From the NCBI GenBank assembly GCA_900548415.1, contig URKO01000048.1, positions 1-7,449 on the forward strand: DNA of 7,449 bases, in the 5' to 3' direction. Origin of the DNA: an uncultured Porphyromonas sp. (GTDB lineage: Bacteria > Bacteroidota > Bacteroidia > Bacteroidales > Porphyromonadaceae). The notes beneath the pieces were generated by a model, which was not told the DNA's origin, searched no databases, and was given only the letters and a program-made list of their open reading frames with translations. A program made the translations under genes and the position numbers. Numbering within the stretch: the first letter of the stretch is position 1; every line of letters starts with the position of its first letter. This document shows, piece by piece, positions 1 through 6,850 of this stretch.

Positions 1-16
1 ACTTACCCCTTTTTGT

Positions 17-103
17 TGGTGCCCAGAGCCGGGATCGAACCGGCACGAGTGTTACCCCATCGGTGTTTGAGACCGACGCGTCTACCAATTCCGCCATCTG
101 GGC
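17..103 (-). tRNA. tRNA-Leu (anticodon CAA), complete with encoded CCA
   Basis: Read on the minus strand, a perfect 7-bp acceptor stem (GCCCAGA with TCTGGGC) encloses a full class II tRNA. The anticodon stem TCGGT/ACCGA holds the 7-base loop CTCAAAC, giving anticodon CAA, which reads the Leu codon UUG. The long variable region (about 15 nt between anticodon and T stems) is what tRNA-Leu should have. The T arm is GCCGG-TTCGATC-CCGGC and the D loop carries the conserved GG. The discriminator base is A (position 20) and CCA is encoded at 17-19. A promoter-like element lies about 23 bp upstream, so the gene may be transcribed independently of the protein-coding unit before it. No convincing terminator is visible in the 16 bases left downstream. 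Confidence 0.97.
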
Positions 104-125
104 GATGTCTCTCGCTAGACGATTG

Positions 126-133
126 CAAAGGTA
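126..133 (-). promoter_or_regulatory. Candidate Bacteroidota -7 promoter element for tRNA-Leu
   Basis: The minus strand reads TACCTTTG here (TACCTTTGCA with two more bases), an exact match to the Bacteroidota primary sigma -7 consensus TAnnTTTG. It lies in the 42-bp gap between the end of the HExxH gene and the tRNA, about 22 bp before the tRNA 5' end, so a transcript would carry a short leader for RNase P to remove. I see no good -33 TTTG at the expected spacing; that region falls in the end of the preceding coding sequence. Confidence 0.6.
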
Positions 134-145
134 CGAAAAAAGAAT

Positions 146-499
146 TTAGAACCGCCAGTAGCGTAGGAAGGCGTATGGCTTCCTTCGCTGGCGGTACTCA
201 GGGTCGTCCTGATGGGCGTAAGCCTCCTGCTCGAAAGAGATAGAGCGGTAGGCACACTCGGCATCGCGACAGATAGCGAGACGTACCAACCACTCTATGA
301 TATATATGAGGTAAAACGGGATCACCAGCAGCTCCACCATCTGACGGGTGTGGATACGCTCGTGACGTACGATGGTCTCTAGCCAGAGCGGGTCTGACAG
401 ATACCTGTCGGGTAGATCCTTGCGCACGAAGATAACTCCGAAGAGGTTGATCGCTGAGAAGCCCCTAAAGGGGATCCATCTACTATGCACGATCTTCAT
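146..499 (-). CDS. Small membrane protein with HExxH metalloprotease-like motif, function unknown
   Basis: This 117-residue protein has no function I can name. It resembles a short hypothetical protein I recall as recurrent in Bacteroidota. Visible features are a basic N-terminus, a conserved-looking NLFGVIFVRKD block (residues 18-28), the zinc-binding motif HERIH (His46, Glu47, His50), a hydrophobic segment at about 56-76 that could cross or enter the membrane, and then FEQEAY (89-94), where Glu90 or Glu92 could be a third zinc ligand as in gluzincins. This order (HExxH, basic residue, hydrophobic segment, acidic motif) recalls the core of M56 (BlaR1/MecR1) peptidases in miniature, but that link is inference. 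There is no signal peptide or sensor domain. Its ATG overlaps the TGA of the acyl-CoA synthetase gene by 4 bp (496-499), which fixes the start and implies translational coupling. Confidence 0.85.
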   Translation of the reverse strand: MKIVHSRWIPFRGFSAINLFGVIFVRKDLPDRYLSDPLWLETIVRHERIHTRQMVELLVIPFYLIYIIEWLVRLAICRDAECAYRSISFEQEAYAHQDDPEYRQRRKPYAFLRYWRF

Positions 500-2022
500 A
501 CCGCTCCTCTGCTTGTGCTGTTTACCTCCATCATCTCTTTGAGTGTACCCTCTGCCACTTTACCATTTTCCAATCGTGGCAATGCAGCTAAGCGTATGAT
601 CCTCCCAGGCATCTGGTAGCGAGGCAACTTTGCTGAGAGCAGAAGCCGTAGATCCTCCTCAGAGGTAGAGTTGTGATCTGCCTTTAATACTACGAATGCT
701 GCCAACCGTGTGCCAAACTCTAAATCTGGATAAGCAACCACAGCTACATCCTTTACCGCATCAAGGGTGGCCAGAGCTTCGCGGAGTACCTCTGGATAAG
801 CGTTTTCGCCACCCGAGAGAATCATCGAGTCATCTCGTCCTCGCAGGAAGAGTACCCCGCTTTCGTCCATCCATACTAGATCGCCCGTCTCCTGCCAGCT
901 CCCCTTACGCTCATCCATAGCCCAGCCACTGCGGACGGCTAGCACGCCTACTCCTTGATTATCAGGTCTGACAATATTGCACCGCACACCACGTATAGGC
1001 TTGCCCAGTGCTAGAGGTGCGTTGTACAAGATCTCAGGCGTAGCCAATATAAAGAATCCGGCCTCGCTCGTCCCATATAGATTGTAGAGTACAGCCCCCC
1101 AATGCTGCTCTACGGCTCTCACTAGTGGTGTGTCGAGTGGTGCTCCGCCCGAGAGTATACGTCGCAACGATCGTATTTCGCTTGGCGACTCATTGATCAG
1201 TCGTCGTAGCATGAGTGGTACAGCTATGAGTACTTCAATGGAGTGCTCCGAGAGTAGTCGTGTAGCGGACTGAGCGTCAAAGCGCTTGCGTAGGTAAACG
1301 CTACGTCCCATCACCAGAGCAACAATCAGCGAAGCTAAGCCAAAGCCGTGGTAGAGTGGTGGGGCGATGTAGACTGATCGGCACTCATCTAGTCGGATCT
1401 CTCTGAGCAAAGCTAAGAAAGGATGCAGGAAGGCGGTCACACTAGGCTTGCGTGCAGCTACCTTGTAGTGACCCGACGAGCCTCCTGTCAGAACGATGAT
1501 ACGTCCTCCACGACTTTTCGGGATGCGCCTTGGACCGAGACTTTCATCGCTCTTGTTTAATTCATCTAGTAGCTTGACGTCTAGATCGCTAGGCATTCGG
1601 TCGGCATACTCCTCCTGCACGAGAGCCGTCTCTATCTGTCTCTCTTGACATAGTTGTCTCACTTGCTCCTTGCTTAGATCTGTACTCATATAATATATGT
1701 GTACCCCGAGACGCGAGAGAGCTAGAGAGGCGATCACCATCTCCGACGAGTTACGCCCTAGCAGTGCACAGCGCATGCCTTGTCGCCAGCCTTGCTCGTA
1801 GAGGACAGTAGCCCAAGCTCTAGCTTTGGCATAGAGCTCCTGGTAAGTGTAGCTTTGCCTCTCATCAGCGACAGCTAGCATAGAGGGATAGTAGTGTGTG
1901 GTAAAGCGGGTCACTGCCATCAAGTTGACTCCCTCACGCCATAGCGCATGGAGCAAGCGTGCGATACCGCTCGGTGAGAGCAAGTGCAGGCGATATAGTT
2001 TGTGCAGTAAGTTCCGACTCAT
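496..2022 (-). CDS. Acyl-CoA synthetase (ANL superfamily, FadD2/FadD12-like)
   Basis: This 508-residue adenylate-forming enzyme probably activates a carboxylic acid, most likely a fatty acid, to its CoA thioester with ATP. ANL motifs appear in order: the phosphate loop TGGSSGHYK (179-187), PPLYHGFG (221-228), YGTSE (316-320), the ATP-ribose Asp in TGD (379-381), the hinge GRDD (395-398), and the C-terminal PRLENGK (482-488) with catalytic Lys488. The N-terminal leader and the stretch around 221-275 recall actinobacterial FadD2/FadD12 synthetases, judged from memory. Substrate chain length cannot be read from sequence, and another acid is possible. The frame is open 75 bp further upstream to 2097, but I chose the ATG at 2020-2022 because it forms an ATGA overlap with the reductase stop and leaves a normal family N-terminus. 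Tight coupling to an Acr1-like reductase suggests the two act on the same acyl group. Confidence 0.9.
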   Translation of the reverse strand: MSRNLLHKLYRLHLLSPSGIARLLHALWREGVNLMAVTRFTTHYYPSMLAVADERQSYTYQELYAKARAWATVLYEQGWRQGMRCALLGRNSSEMVIASLALSRLGVHIYYMSTDLSKEQVRQLCQERQIETALVQEEYADRMPSDLDVKLLDELNKSDESLGPRRIPKSRGGRIIVLTGGSSGHYKVAARKPSVTAFLHPFLALLREIRLDECRSVYIAPPLYHGFGLASLIVALVMGRSVYLRKRFDAQSATRLLSEHSIEVLIAVPLMLRRLINESPSEIRSLRRILSGGAPLDTPLVRAVEQHWGAVLYNLYGTSEAGFFILATPEILYNAPLALGKPIRGVRCNIVRPDNQGVGVLAVRSGWAMDERKGSWQETGDLVWMDESGVLFLRGRDDSMILSGGENAYPEVLREALATLDAVKDVAVVAYPDLEFGTRLAAFVVLKADHNSTSEEDLRLLLSAKLPRYQMPGRIIRLAALPRLENGKVAEGTLKEMMEVNSTSRGAV

Positions 2023-2846
2023 AGGTGACGCATAGCAATAGACTGAAAAACTGGACGCAAGAGAGACATAAACGGACGAGCTAACCGCACCCACCACGGG
2101 ATAAAGCTAGCTCGTCTACTACAGAGTAGGCAAGCTATACGCTCGGCAGCCTCTTCGGGCGTGAGAGCTGGCGCAGAGCGGTACATCTCAGTTGGTGCGA
2201 TCATCCTCGTGCGTACTAGGGGCAAGTAAAGTAGCGATACCACCACCCCTCTCTGTCGTAGCTCTGGACGAATAGCTCGTAGATAGCTGTCTAAAGCACT
2301 CTTGGAGGCTTGATAAGCAGACCACCCAGGAGCTGGGGGCATTAAGGTGCTAGCTGCATTGGAAGCGATAATCTGACTACCATGGGGTAGGAGCGAGGCT
2401 AGTCCCATAATGAGCTGCACGGAGCTGGTGTAGTTCGTCGTGATCGTTCGCGCCACATCGTGATACCTATCTAGCGAGTCGTAGAAAGCGCGATGTATCG
2501 ACTTCCCCGCATTGAGTATTAGCGCATCGAGCTGTGAATAGTTTGCTCGTACCCATGTGATTAGATCTGCCACCTCTTCTTCATCTCTCAGATCCACGCT
2601 CCGCCACTGCACGGAGGCTGCCATCGTTGCCAGATCATCTGCTAGAGCCTCCAGGCGCTCAGCTGTGCGTGCTACAAGGATCAAGTGTGCACCAGCCTCA
2701 GCAAGACGATGCGCTAAAGCCTCCCCGATACCATACGATGCGCCTGTGATGAGGATCGTCTTGCCCTGTACAGCCTCTACGAGTACATCGATAGCGAGGT
2801 GTCTCGGAGGAAACAACAGGTTATGTAGTAGTCTGGAGGTCGGCAT
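2019..2846 (-). CDS. Short-chain dehydrogenase/reductase, Acr1-like (putative fatty acyl-CoA reductase)
   Basis: This is a 275-residue classical SDR with an NAD(P)-binding Rossmann fold. It shows TGASYGIG (34-41), NAG (112-114) and the catalytic pair Tyr178/Lys182 in YQASK. An Arg at position 60 after the second strand favours NADPH. The NAGKSIHR block (112-119) and LPLVRTRMIAPT (208-219), followed by a Pro-Glu-Glu-Ala-Ala motif, closely match what I remember of Acinetobacter Acr1, which reduces fatty acyl-CoA to aldehyde. The active-site Ser is unclear: the residue 13 before Tyr178 is Ala165, with Ser162 and Ser166 nearby. The C-terminus (about 248-270) is rich in Trp, Phe, Leu and Arg and may touch membrane or lipid. 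It is the first gene of a three-gene unit and its TGA overlaps the ATG of the acyl-CoA synthetase. The SDR call is firm; the acyl-CoA substrate is inferred. Confidence 0.9.
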   Translation of the reverse strand: MPTSRLLHNLLFPPRHLAIDVLVEAVQGKTILITGASYGIGEALAHRLAEAGAHLILVARTAERLEALADDLATMAASVQWRSVDLRDEEEVADLITWVRANYSQLDALILNAGKSIHRAFYDSLDRYHDVARTITTNYTSSVQLIMGLASLLPHGSQIIASNAASTLMPPAPGWSAYQASKSALDSYLRAIRPELRQRGVVVSLLYLPLVRTRMIAPTEMYRSAPALTPEEAAERIACLLCSRRASFIPWWVRLARPFMSLLRPVFQSIAMRHL

Positions 2847-2891
2847 AATAGTTAATGATGAGCTTGTTCGTTGACTGAACGTAGCTGACTG

Positions 2892-2899
2892 CGAAGGTA
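2892..2899 (-). promoter_or_regulatory. Candidate -7 promoter element for the reductase/acyl-CoA synthetase unit
   Basis: The minus strand reads TACCTTCG, one mismatch from TAnnTTTG. With the next two bases it is TACCTTCGCA, differing at one position from the tRNA-Leu element TACCTTTGCA. It lies about 46 bp upstream of the reductase ATG, giving a short 5' leader, and downstream of the terminator-like hairpin, which is where a new unit should start. No clear -33 TTTG is present, so this rests on one element and position. Confidence 0.45.
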
Positions 2900-2956
2900 A
2901 TGCTTTTCGTTTAACTATAAGAGAAGCTATTGTTGTCTATCGGTATGAGATAAAGT

Positions 2957-2995
2957 AGCAAGCCCAACCGTCTCATCGAAGCGATTGGGCTTGCT
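2957..2995 (-). terminator. Terminator-like hairpin after the rdgB-porZ-peptidase unit
   Basis: A perfect 11-bp inverted repeat (AGCAAGCCCAA at 2957-2967, TTGGGCTTGCT at 2985-2995) surrounds a 17-nt loop. On the minus strand it is followed by ACTTTATCT, a weak and interrupted T tract, so it could be an intrinsic terminator of modest strength or a 3'-end stabilising structure. It lies about 95 bp beyond the peptidase stop and before the candidate promoter of the next unit, the position expected for the boundary between two operons. Confidence 0.65.
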
Positions 2996-3018
2996 CTAGG
3001 TACTCTGTATAATTTGGC

Positions 3019-3077
3019 TCAGATAGCGACCAACGCGATAGTTATGCTATCTGATGACCTTAGATGATGGTCGCTAT
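3019..3077. repeat. Compound inverted repeat in the 3' region of the peptidase gene
   Basis: An exact 10-bp inverted repeat (ATAGCGACCA at 3023-3032, TGGTCGCTAT at 3068-3077) encloses a 5-bp hairpin (GATAG 3037-3041, CTATC 3047-3051, loop 5 nt). A second perfect pairing, TCAGATAG (3019-3026) with CTATCTGA (3047-3054), shares bases with both stems, so the two folds exclude each other. It begins 13 bp after the peptidase stop in the transcribed direction. Together with the hairpin at 2957-2995 and the promoter-like element at 2892-2899, it is the recognisable content of the 243-bp gap 2847-3089. It could be part of the 3' UTR, a transcript-end processing structure or a protein-binding palindrome. 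Confidence 0.6.
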
Positions 3078-3089
3078 GCGACTACACGA

Positions 3090-4496
3090 TTACTCTTCGG
3101 CACGAAACATAGGACTCCACGGGGGGAGTAGCTTGGGTGTCTTGCCCTGGAGTGCCTTGGCACGTGGCGTGAGGTACTTCTTATTGACTACAAGACGGAA
3201 GGTGTATGCGTCAAACCATGCGTCCGTCATGATCAAGTGTCCCTGATGCCCTGAGGTAGCCCCCCAGCTATTCTCTACCATCCACTTGGTGGGCTTGCCT
3301 GACTTGTCTAGGTCTACCGCGACGAGAGTCATGGCGTGTGTGGAGCCACTGTCAAAGGATGCGATGCGCTCGCCCTTTGTCATAGTCATCGGGACGCCCG
3401 TGATCGCCTCGTAGTCGTCGTAGCCGAGGGTGAGTAGGCCAGACTCTTTATTGAGCTCCTTGCCTACGTCACAAGAGTAGTACATCATGTTGCCATCCTT
3501 GAGGGAGGCGATAGCCATCTCTTTGATCTCCTCCATCGGGAGGTTGATGTAGGTCCAGTCCTTGCCGTCCCAGGCATGGCGATCATACTCGATAGCGTAG
3601 GTCTCGTAGTAGGGCTGCGAGGGGTCGTTCATGATCATCACGTAGTCGTCCTTGAGGTTGAGACCGATCATCTCCTGGTAGAAGCTTAGCGGGGTGTACT
3701 CCTTGGTCGAGAGTACCTTGCCGTCGGCATCTCTGAGGGTATACTCAAAGGTTGTGGGCGGTGTGCCAAGGTTGAGGCATAGGAGACGGTAGATGGCTTG
3801 TAGGGTAGTCTCTTTATCCTTGCGAAGCTCTGCTAGTGTGGCACCTTGCTGGGCTTTGCTACGCAGCTCCATGCCACCCTGACGGAGGAGCTTGGCTATG
3901 AGCGAGGAGAGGCGCGAGGTGTTGTTGCTACTGTAGGTCTCGGGCATCACGTCGCTGGGCACGACACCATACTTGAGGAGGTTGTCTGAGATCCCGGTGA
4001 ACTGCCCGCCGTCATTGATCGGGTGCTGGAAGAGCCACTCTACCTTGCGGTCGGTGATGGGGAGCGTACGGGTCTCGAGGATGCCCTCGAGGAAGAGGTT
4101 GGTCTTCTCTAGCTGATCCCAAAAGAAGGAGTAGCAGTGAGAGAAGTAAAACTCTCCGAGGTTGTTGTCCTTGATGAACTTAGCTCGCAGGACATTGAAG
4201 CCGGTGAAGAGCCAGCAGCGTCCAGACCGCTTCTGATCGGTGATCCCCTTCGTAGGTACTCGGTAGGTGAAGTGATCGTCGGGCGGTGTCATGAGTTCGG
4301 CATTGGCGAGTACCATGCCGTTCTGTACGATACTGTTGTGCAGGGCTCGCTCAGCAGGAGCTTTTGGAGTAGCTTGCTGGAGCTTCTGCAGGAGCTCTGG
4401 TGTGATGGCTCCGTCCGTGCGGTTGGTGCTTTCACTCTGTGCTAGTAGCATGATGCTGGATAGTAATAGGAGTAAGGGTAAGAGAAGTTTCTTCAT
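3090..4496 (-). CDS. pepC: Exported C1B cysteine peptidase, aminopeptidase C / bleomycin hydrolase family
   Basis: This 468-residue papain-fold peptidase of the bleomycin hydrolase branch (family C1B) probably removes N-terminal residues from peptides. The catalytic set is intact: Gln88 (oxyanion hole) and Cys94 in QKRSGRCWLF, His387 in STHAM, and Asn409 in ENSWG. The C-terminal stretch LPPWSPM corresponds to the PWDPM tail that in PepC/Gal6 reaches the active site, but here it ends FRAEE rather than the usual GALA-type tail. A signal peptide (about 1-19, basic then Leu-rich) should send it across the inner membrane, unlike the cytoplasmic PepC of lactic acid bacteria. Cleavage after Ala19 would leave Gln first. 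There is no lipobox Cys and no type IX CTD, so a periplasmic location is likeliest. It starts 17 bp after porZ, suggesting cotranscription; P. gingivalis has the same pair, to my recollection (PG1604, PG1605). Confidence 0.93.
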   Translation of the reverse strand: MKKLLLPLLLLLSSIMLLAQSESTNRTDGAITPELLQKLQQATPKAPAERALHNSIVQNGMVLANAELMTPPDDHFTYRVPTKGITDQKRSGRCWLFTGFNVLRAKFIKDNNLGEFYFSHCYSFFWDQLEKTNLFLEGILETRTLPITDRKVEWLFQHPINDGGQFTGISDNLLKYGVVPSDVMPETYSSNNTSRLSSLIAKLLRQGGMELRSKAQQGATLAELRKDKETTLQAIYRLLCLNLGTPPTTFEYTLRDADGKVLSTKEYTPLSFYQEMIGLNLKDDYVMIMNDPSQPYYETYAIEYDRHAWDGKDWTYINLPMEEIKEMAIASLKDGNMMYYSCDVGKELNKESGLLTLGYDDYEAITGVPMTMTKGERIASFDSGSTHAMTLVAVDLDKSGKPTKWMVENSWGATSGHQGHLIMTDAWFDAYTFRLVVNKKYLTPRAKALQGKTPKLLPPWSPMFRAEE

Positions 4497-4513
4497 AAAA
4501 GCTTATGTATAGA

Positions 4514-6850
4514 TTATATGACGGCAAAGGGGATAGAGTAGCTGTGCTTGCCCTCGCTGTCTGATAGTAATGCGTGGTAAATGCCTGAGGGGTAACGCTC
4601 ACCACTTGGTAGGCGGGTGATGATGGTGAGCTCGCCTGTCCGTGCGACCTCCTGATAGATCAGATTGCCAGCACTATCTAAGATGCGTACCGTAGTACCT
4701 GCGGGGAGCTTGGAGAGTGTGACCTGGTCGGGATCTTCTGGGCGTACCGGGTTGGGATAGATGTAGACCTCTTTGCTCTGTGCAGACCAGTCGCTCGTCT
4801 GACCTATATATAAGGAGACAAGCCCCACTGAGGTTGCTATGTAGAGCTCTCCACGCTCCTTGTCGATGGCGAGAGAGATTACGTCGTTGGTGAGTAGAGG
4901 ACTATTGTCCTTGGTGTAGTGAGCTAGCAGTTGCGTGCCGTCTGAGGAGAGGAGGTAGAGACCGTCTGACCCCGTACCGCACCACTTGTTGCCGAGCGCA
5001 TCAATGGCGATGGCGGTGATGGGCATATTGTCGAGGACATAGTAAAGGTTGGGTTCCTGTCCCCCTACGGGTCTAGAGGCTAGCGGGGTGCTTTGTGAGA
5101 TGAATGTGCTAGGACTGGCAATGCTGATGGGGCCTTTGTCTGTAGCTATCCAAAGGCTACCAGAGGGATCTAGAGCTAGGTCGTAGTAGTACTTGGCAGC
5201 GATCTCCTTGCCTGTGCGATCGACAAACTTAGTGACGAGGCGGTACTCATCGTCTGACTGATCCAGTGGCGTACCCTTGTCGTCAAAGATGAAGACGCCG
5301 TTATTGCCATCCGCACCTCGGTGAAATATGAGTAACCACTTGACACCATTGGGCAGAGCCAGCATAGGTCCGAAAGCATTGACCAGCTCTATGTCTGGAT
5401 ACGAGATGGCTTTCATCGTGCCATCAGGAGTGCGCACCACGAGGGGGTTAGCGACGGTGCCTTGACCTTGAGCCATCCATAGGTTGCCTCTATGGTCGTA
5501 GCATAGCGAGCCGACACGGACGTTGTGCGCTGAGGGTGAGTCATCGTCCCAAGCTCTGACTAAGGGGCTGTTCTCTGGTGTATAGCGATTGACGACCTGG
5601 CGACCTTGTATCTCATAGAGTCCCTCTCCCCACGAGCCAACGAAGTAGTGGTCGGCATCATGCGGGTCGACGGCTATGGAGACGAGGTCGTAGACGGCGA
5701 CGTAGTTGGTCTGCTCGACGATCTGCCAGTAAGTCCAGTTGTCCCATCGCGGTGGGGTGTAGATCTGTATGTGACCAGGTTGCCAGTAAGCGTTGGAGCG
5801 ACGCCCTCCACTGACGGAGTAGAGCCTGCCATGCTGGTGTGTGAGGTAGAAGTGCTTGTTGACCTTCGGAGCGTTGGCTTCGAGGACTAGCTTTTCGAGA
5901 GATACTTTGCCCTCGGAGGCGGAGGCGAGGTTAGCTTTGTAGAGAGATCCTCCCGCTGTGAACCAAAGCCTGTCCGGTGAGCTGTCGCCTGAGAGGCTCT
6001 GCAGACGGGCGGGGAGGTCGATGCGTATGCGCTCGCCACTAGCTCTCCATACGATGAGCGAGTCAGCTCCTGCGACCGCTACTCCATCGGCCGTCGGGAA
6101 GAGTTGCTCAGCCCAGCCGCTCTGCGCCATCGTCTGAGGGGTGGCACTGACCTGGGGTAGCGTAGAGCGATAGAGGGTGTGCAGGCTGTCTATGTACCAG
6201 AGCGAGCCGTCGGGTAGGGCGGCGGCACTGATTATCTCCTTCTGCGGCAAGCCCTCGACGAGGCTCCACGAGGCGGGGTCTTGGAGGTTTTGCGAGAGAG
6301 TGCTCGAGCGCAGCCCTTCGCTGGTCAGCGCATAGAGCTTTTCGTCTAGAGCGAAAGCGTCTAGCACCTCTTTGCCTAGGAAGGCTGTGGCAGCGATCTG
6401 ATGATTGCTGAGGTCTATCTGCATGAGCCCGAAGCGACCCGCAATGAAGGCGTAATCCTTATGATAGAAGATACGTGTGGCGGTCTTGTCGTTGAGGTTG
6501 CTATTGTCGCTGATGCCCACTAGGTTGTAGATGCGATCACTGTAGATGAGGTCTATACGTCCCGATCTGTAGTAGACCGTGGTGACCTTGTGGCTAGGCG
6601 AGTAGCGGATCATCTCGGCATCAAGGTCGCTGATAGGCGTCAAGCCATCGAGGAGATGTATCTCATCGGGATGCTCTGGAGAGACGGTACCGATGACGCC
6701 CCCAGTGGTGAAGAGTACCTGCTCGGGCAGATCTGCCACAAGCTCTACATCTCCTACGGCTAGATGCCACTGCCACAGCTGCTCCTGAGCTGCGAGCGGG
6801 AGGGTGCATAGAAGGAGCGGGAGGAGGAGTAGGTGTATAGAGGCTTTCAT
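4514..6850 (-). CDS. porZ: PorZ, type IX secretion attachment-complex protein
   Basis: This 778-residue protein has the length and layout of P. gingivalis PorZ (PG1604, formerly immunoreactive antigen PG93). PorZ works at the cell surface with the sortase PorU, PorV and PorQ to attach type IX cargo to anionic LPS. A signal peptide spans about 1-21, cut before Gln22. The middle is beta-propeller material with regulator-propeller-like repeats, for example around 386-412, 445-461, 556-571, 612-632 and 656-680, each with a G-x-LW or G-LY type strand. Residues about 695-778 form a type IX C-terminal domain: YPNP at 698-701, a later SGIY (755-758) and the terminal PFAVI. In P. gingivalis this CTD is retained rather than cleaved. 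The ATG overlaps the rdgB stop by 4 bp (6847-6850), fixing the start. Cys15 in the signal peptide is not in a lipobox context. Confidence 0.94.
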   Translation of the reverse strand: MKASIHLLLLPLLLCTLPLAAQEQLWQWHLAVGDVELVADLPEQVLFTTGGVIGTVSPEHPDEIHLLDGLTPISDLDAEMIRYSPSHKVTTVYYRSGRIDLIYSDRIYNLVGISDNSNLNDKTATRIFYHKDYAFIAGRFGLMQIDLSNHQIAATAFLGKEVLDAFALDEKLYALTSEGLRSSTLSQNLQDPASWSLVEGLPQKEIISAAALPDGSLWYIDSLHTLYRSTLPQVSATPQTMAQSGWAEQLFPTADGVAVAGADSLIVWRASGERIRIDLPARLQSLSGDSSPDRLWFTAGGSLYKANLASASEGKVSLEKLVLEANAPKVNKHFYLTHQHGRLYSVSGGRRSNAYWQPGHIQIYTPPRWDNWTYWQIVEQTNYVAVYDLVSIAVDPHDADHYFVGSWGEGLYEIQGRQVVNRYTPENSPLVRAWDDDSPSAHNVRVGSLCYDHRGNLWMAQGQGTVANPLVVRTPDGTMKAISYPDIELVNAFGPMLALPNGVKWLLIFHRGADGNNGVFIFDDKGTPLDQSDDEYRLVTKFVDRTGKEIAAKYYYDLALDPSGSLWIATDKGPISIASPSTFISQSTPLASRPVGGQEPNLYYVLDNMPITAIAIDALGNKWCGTGSDGLYLLSSDGTQLLAHYTKDNSPLLTNDVISLAIDKERGELYIATSVGLVSLYIGQTSDWSAQSKEVYIYPNPVRPEDPDQVTLSKLPAGTTVRILDSAGNLIYQEVARTGELTIITRLPSGERYPSGIYHALLSDSEGKHSYSIPFAVI

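Noticed and set aside
13..243. A plus-strand open frame of 76 codons at the left edge
   Set aside because: It runs antisense through the tRNA-Leu gene, its promoter element and the end of the HExxH gene, and its translation is low-complexity basic sequence with no family features.
2023..2097. A 25-residue N-terminal extension of the acyl-CoA synthetase starting at 2097
   Set aside because: It would overlap the reductase coding sequence by 79 bp. The ATG at 2020-2022 gives an exact ATGA junction like the other genes here and leaves a normal family N-terminus.
3007..3016. TATAATTTGG on the plus strand as a promoter
   Set aside because: The spacing does not fit TAnnTTTG, and no plus-strand gene lies downstream.
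3019..3077. The compound inverted repeat as a known riboswitch or transposon end
   Set aside because: It matches no riboswitch core I recognise, follows a gene rather than preceding one, and there are no target-site duplications or transposase sequences nearby.
2557..5890. Several plus-strand and one minus-strand open frames of 60-105 codons inside the reductase, peptidase and porZ genes
   Set aside because: All are shadows of well-supported minus-strand genes; their translations are Ser/Arg- or Val/Gly-rich and show no recognisable motif.
6806..6808. Cys15 of PorZ as a lipoprotein attachment site
   Set aside because: The preceding residue is Leu, not Gly/Ala/Ser, and the hydrophobic core continues past it to a better cleavage site at Ala21/Gln22.
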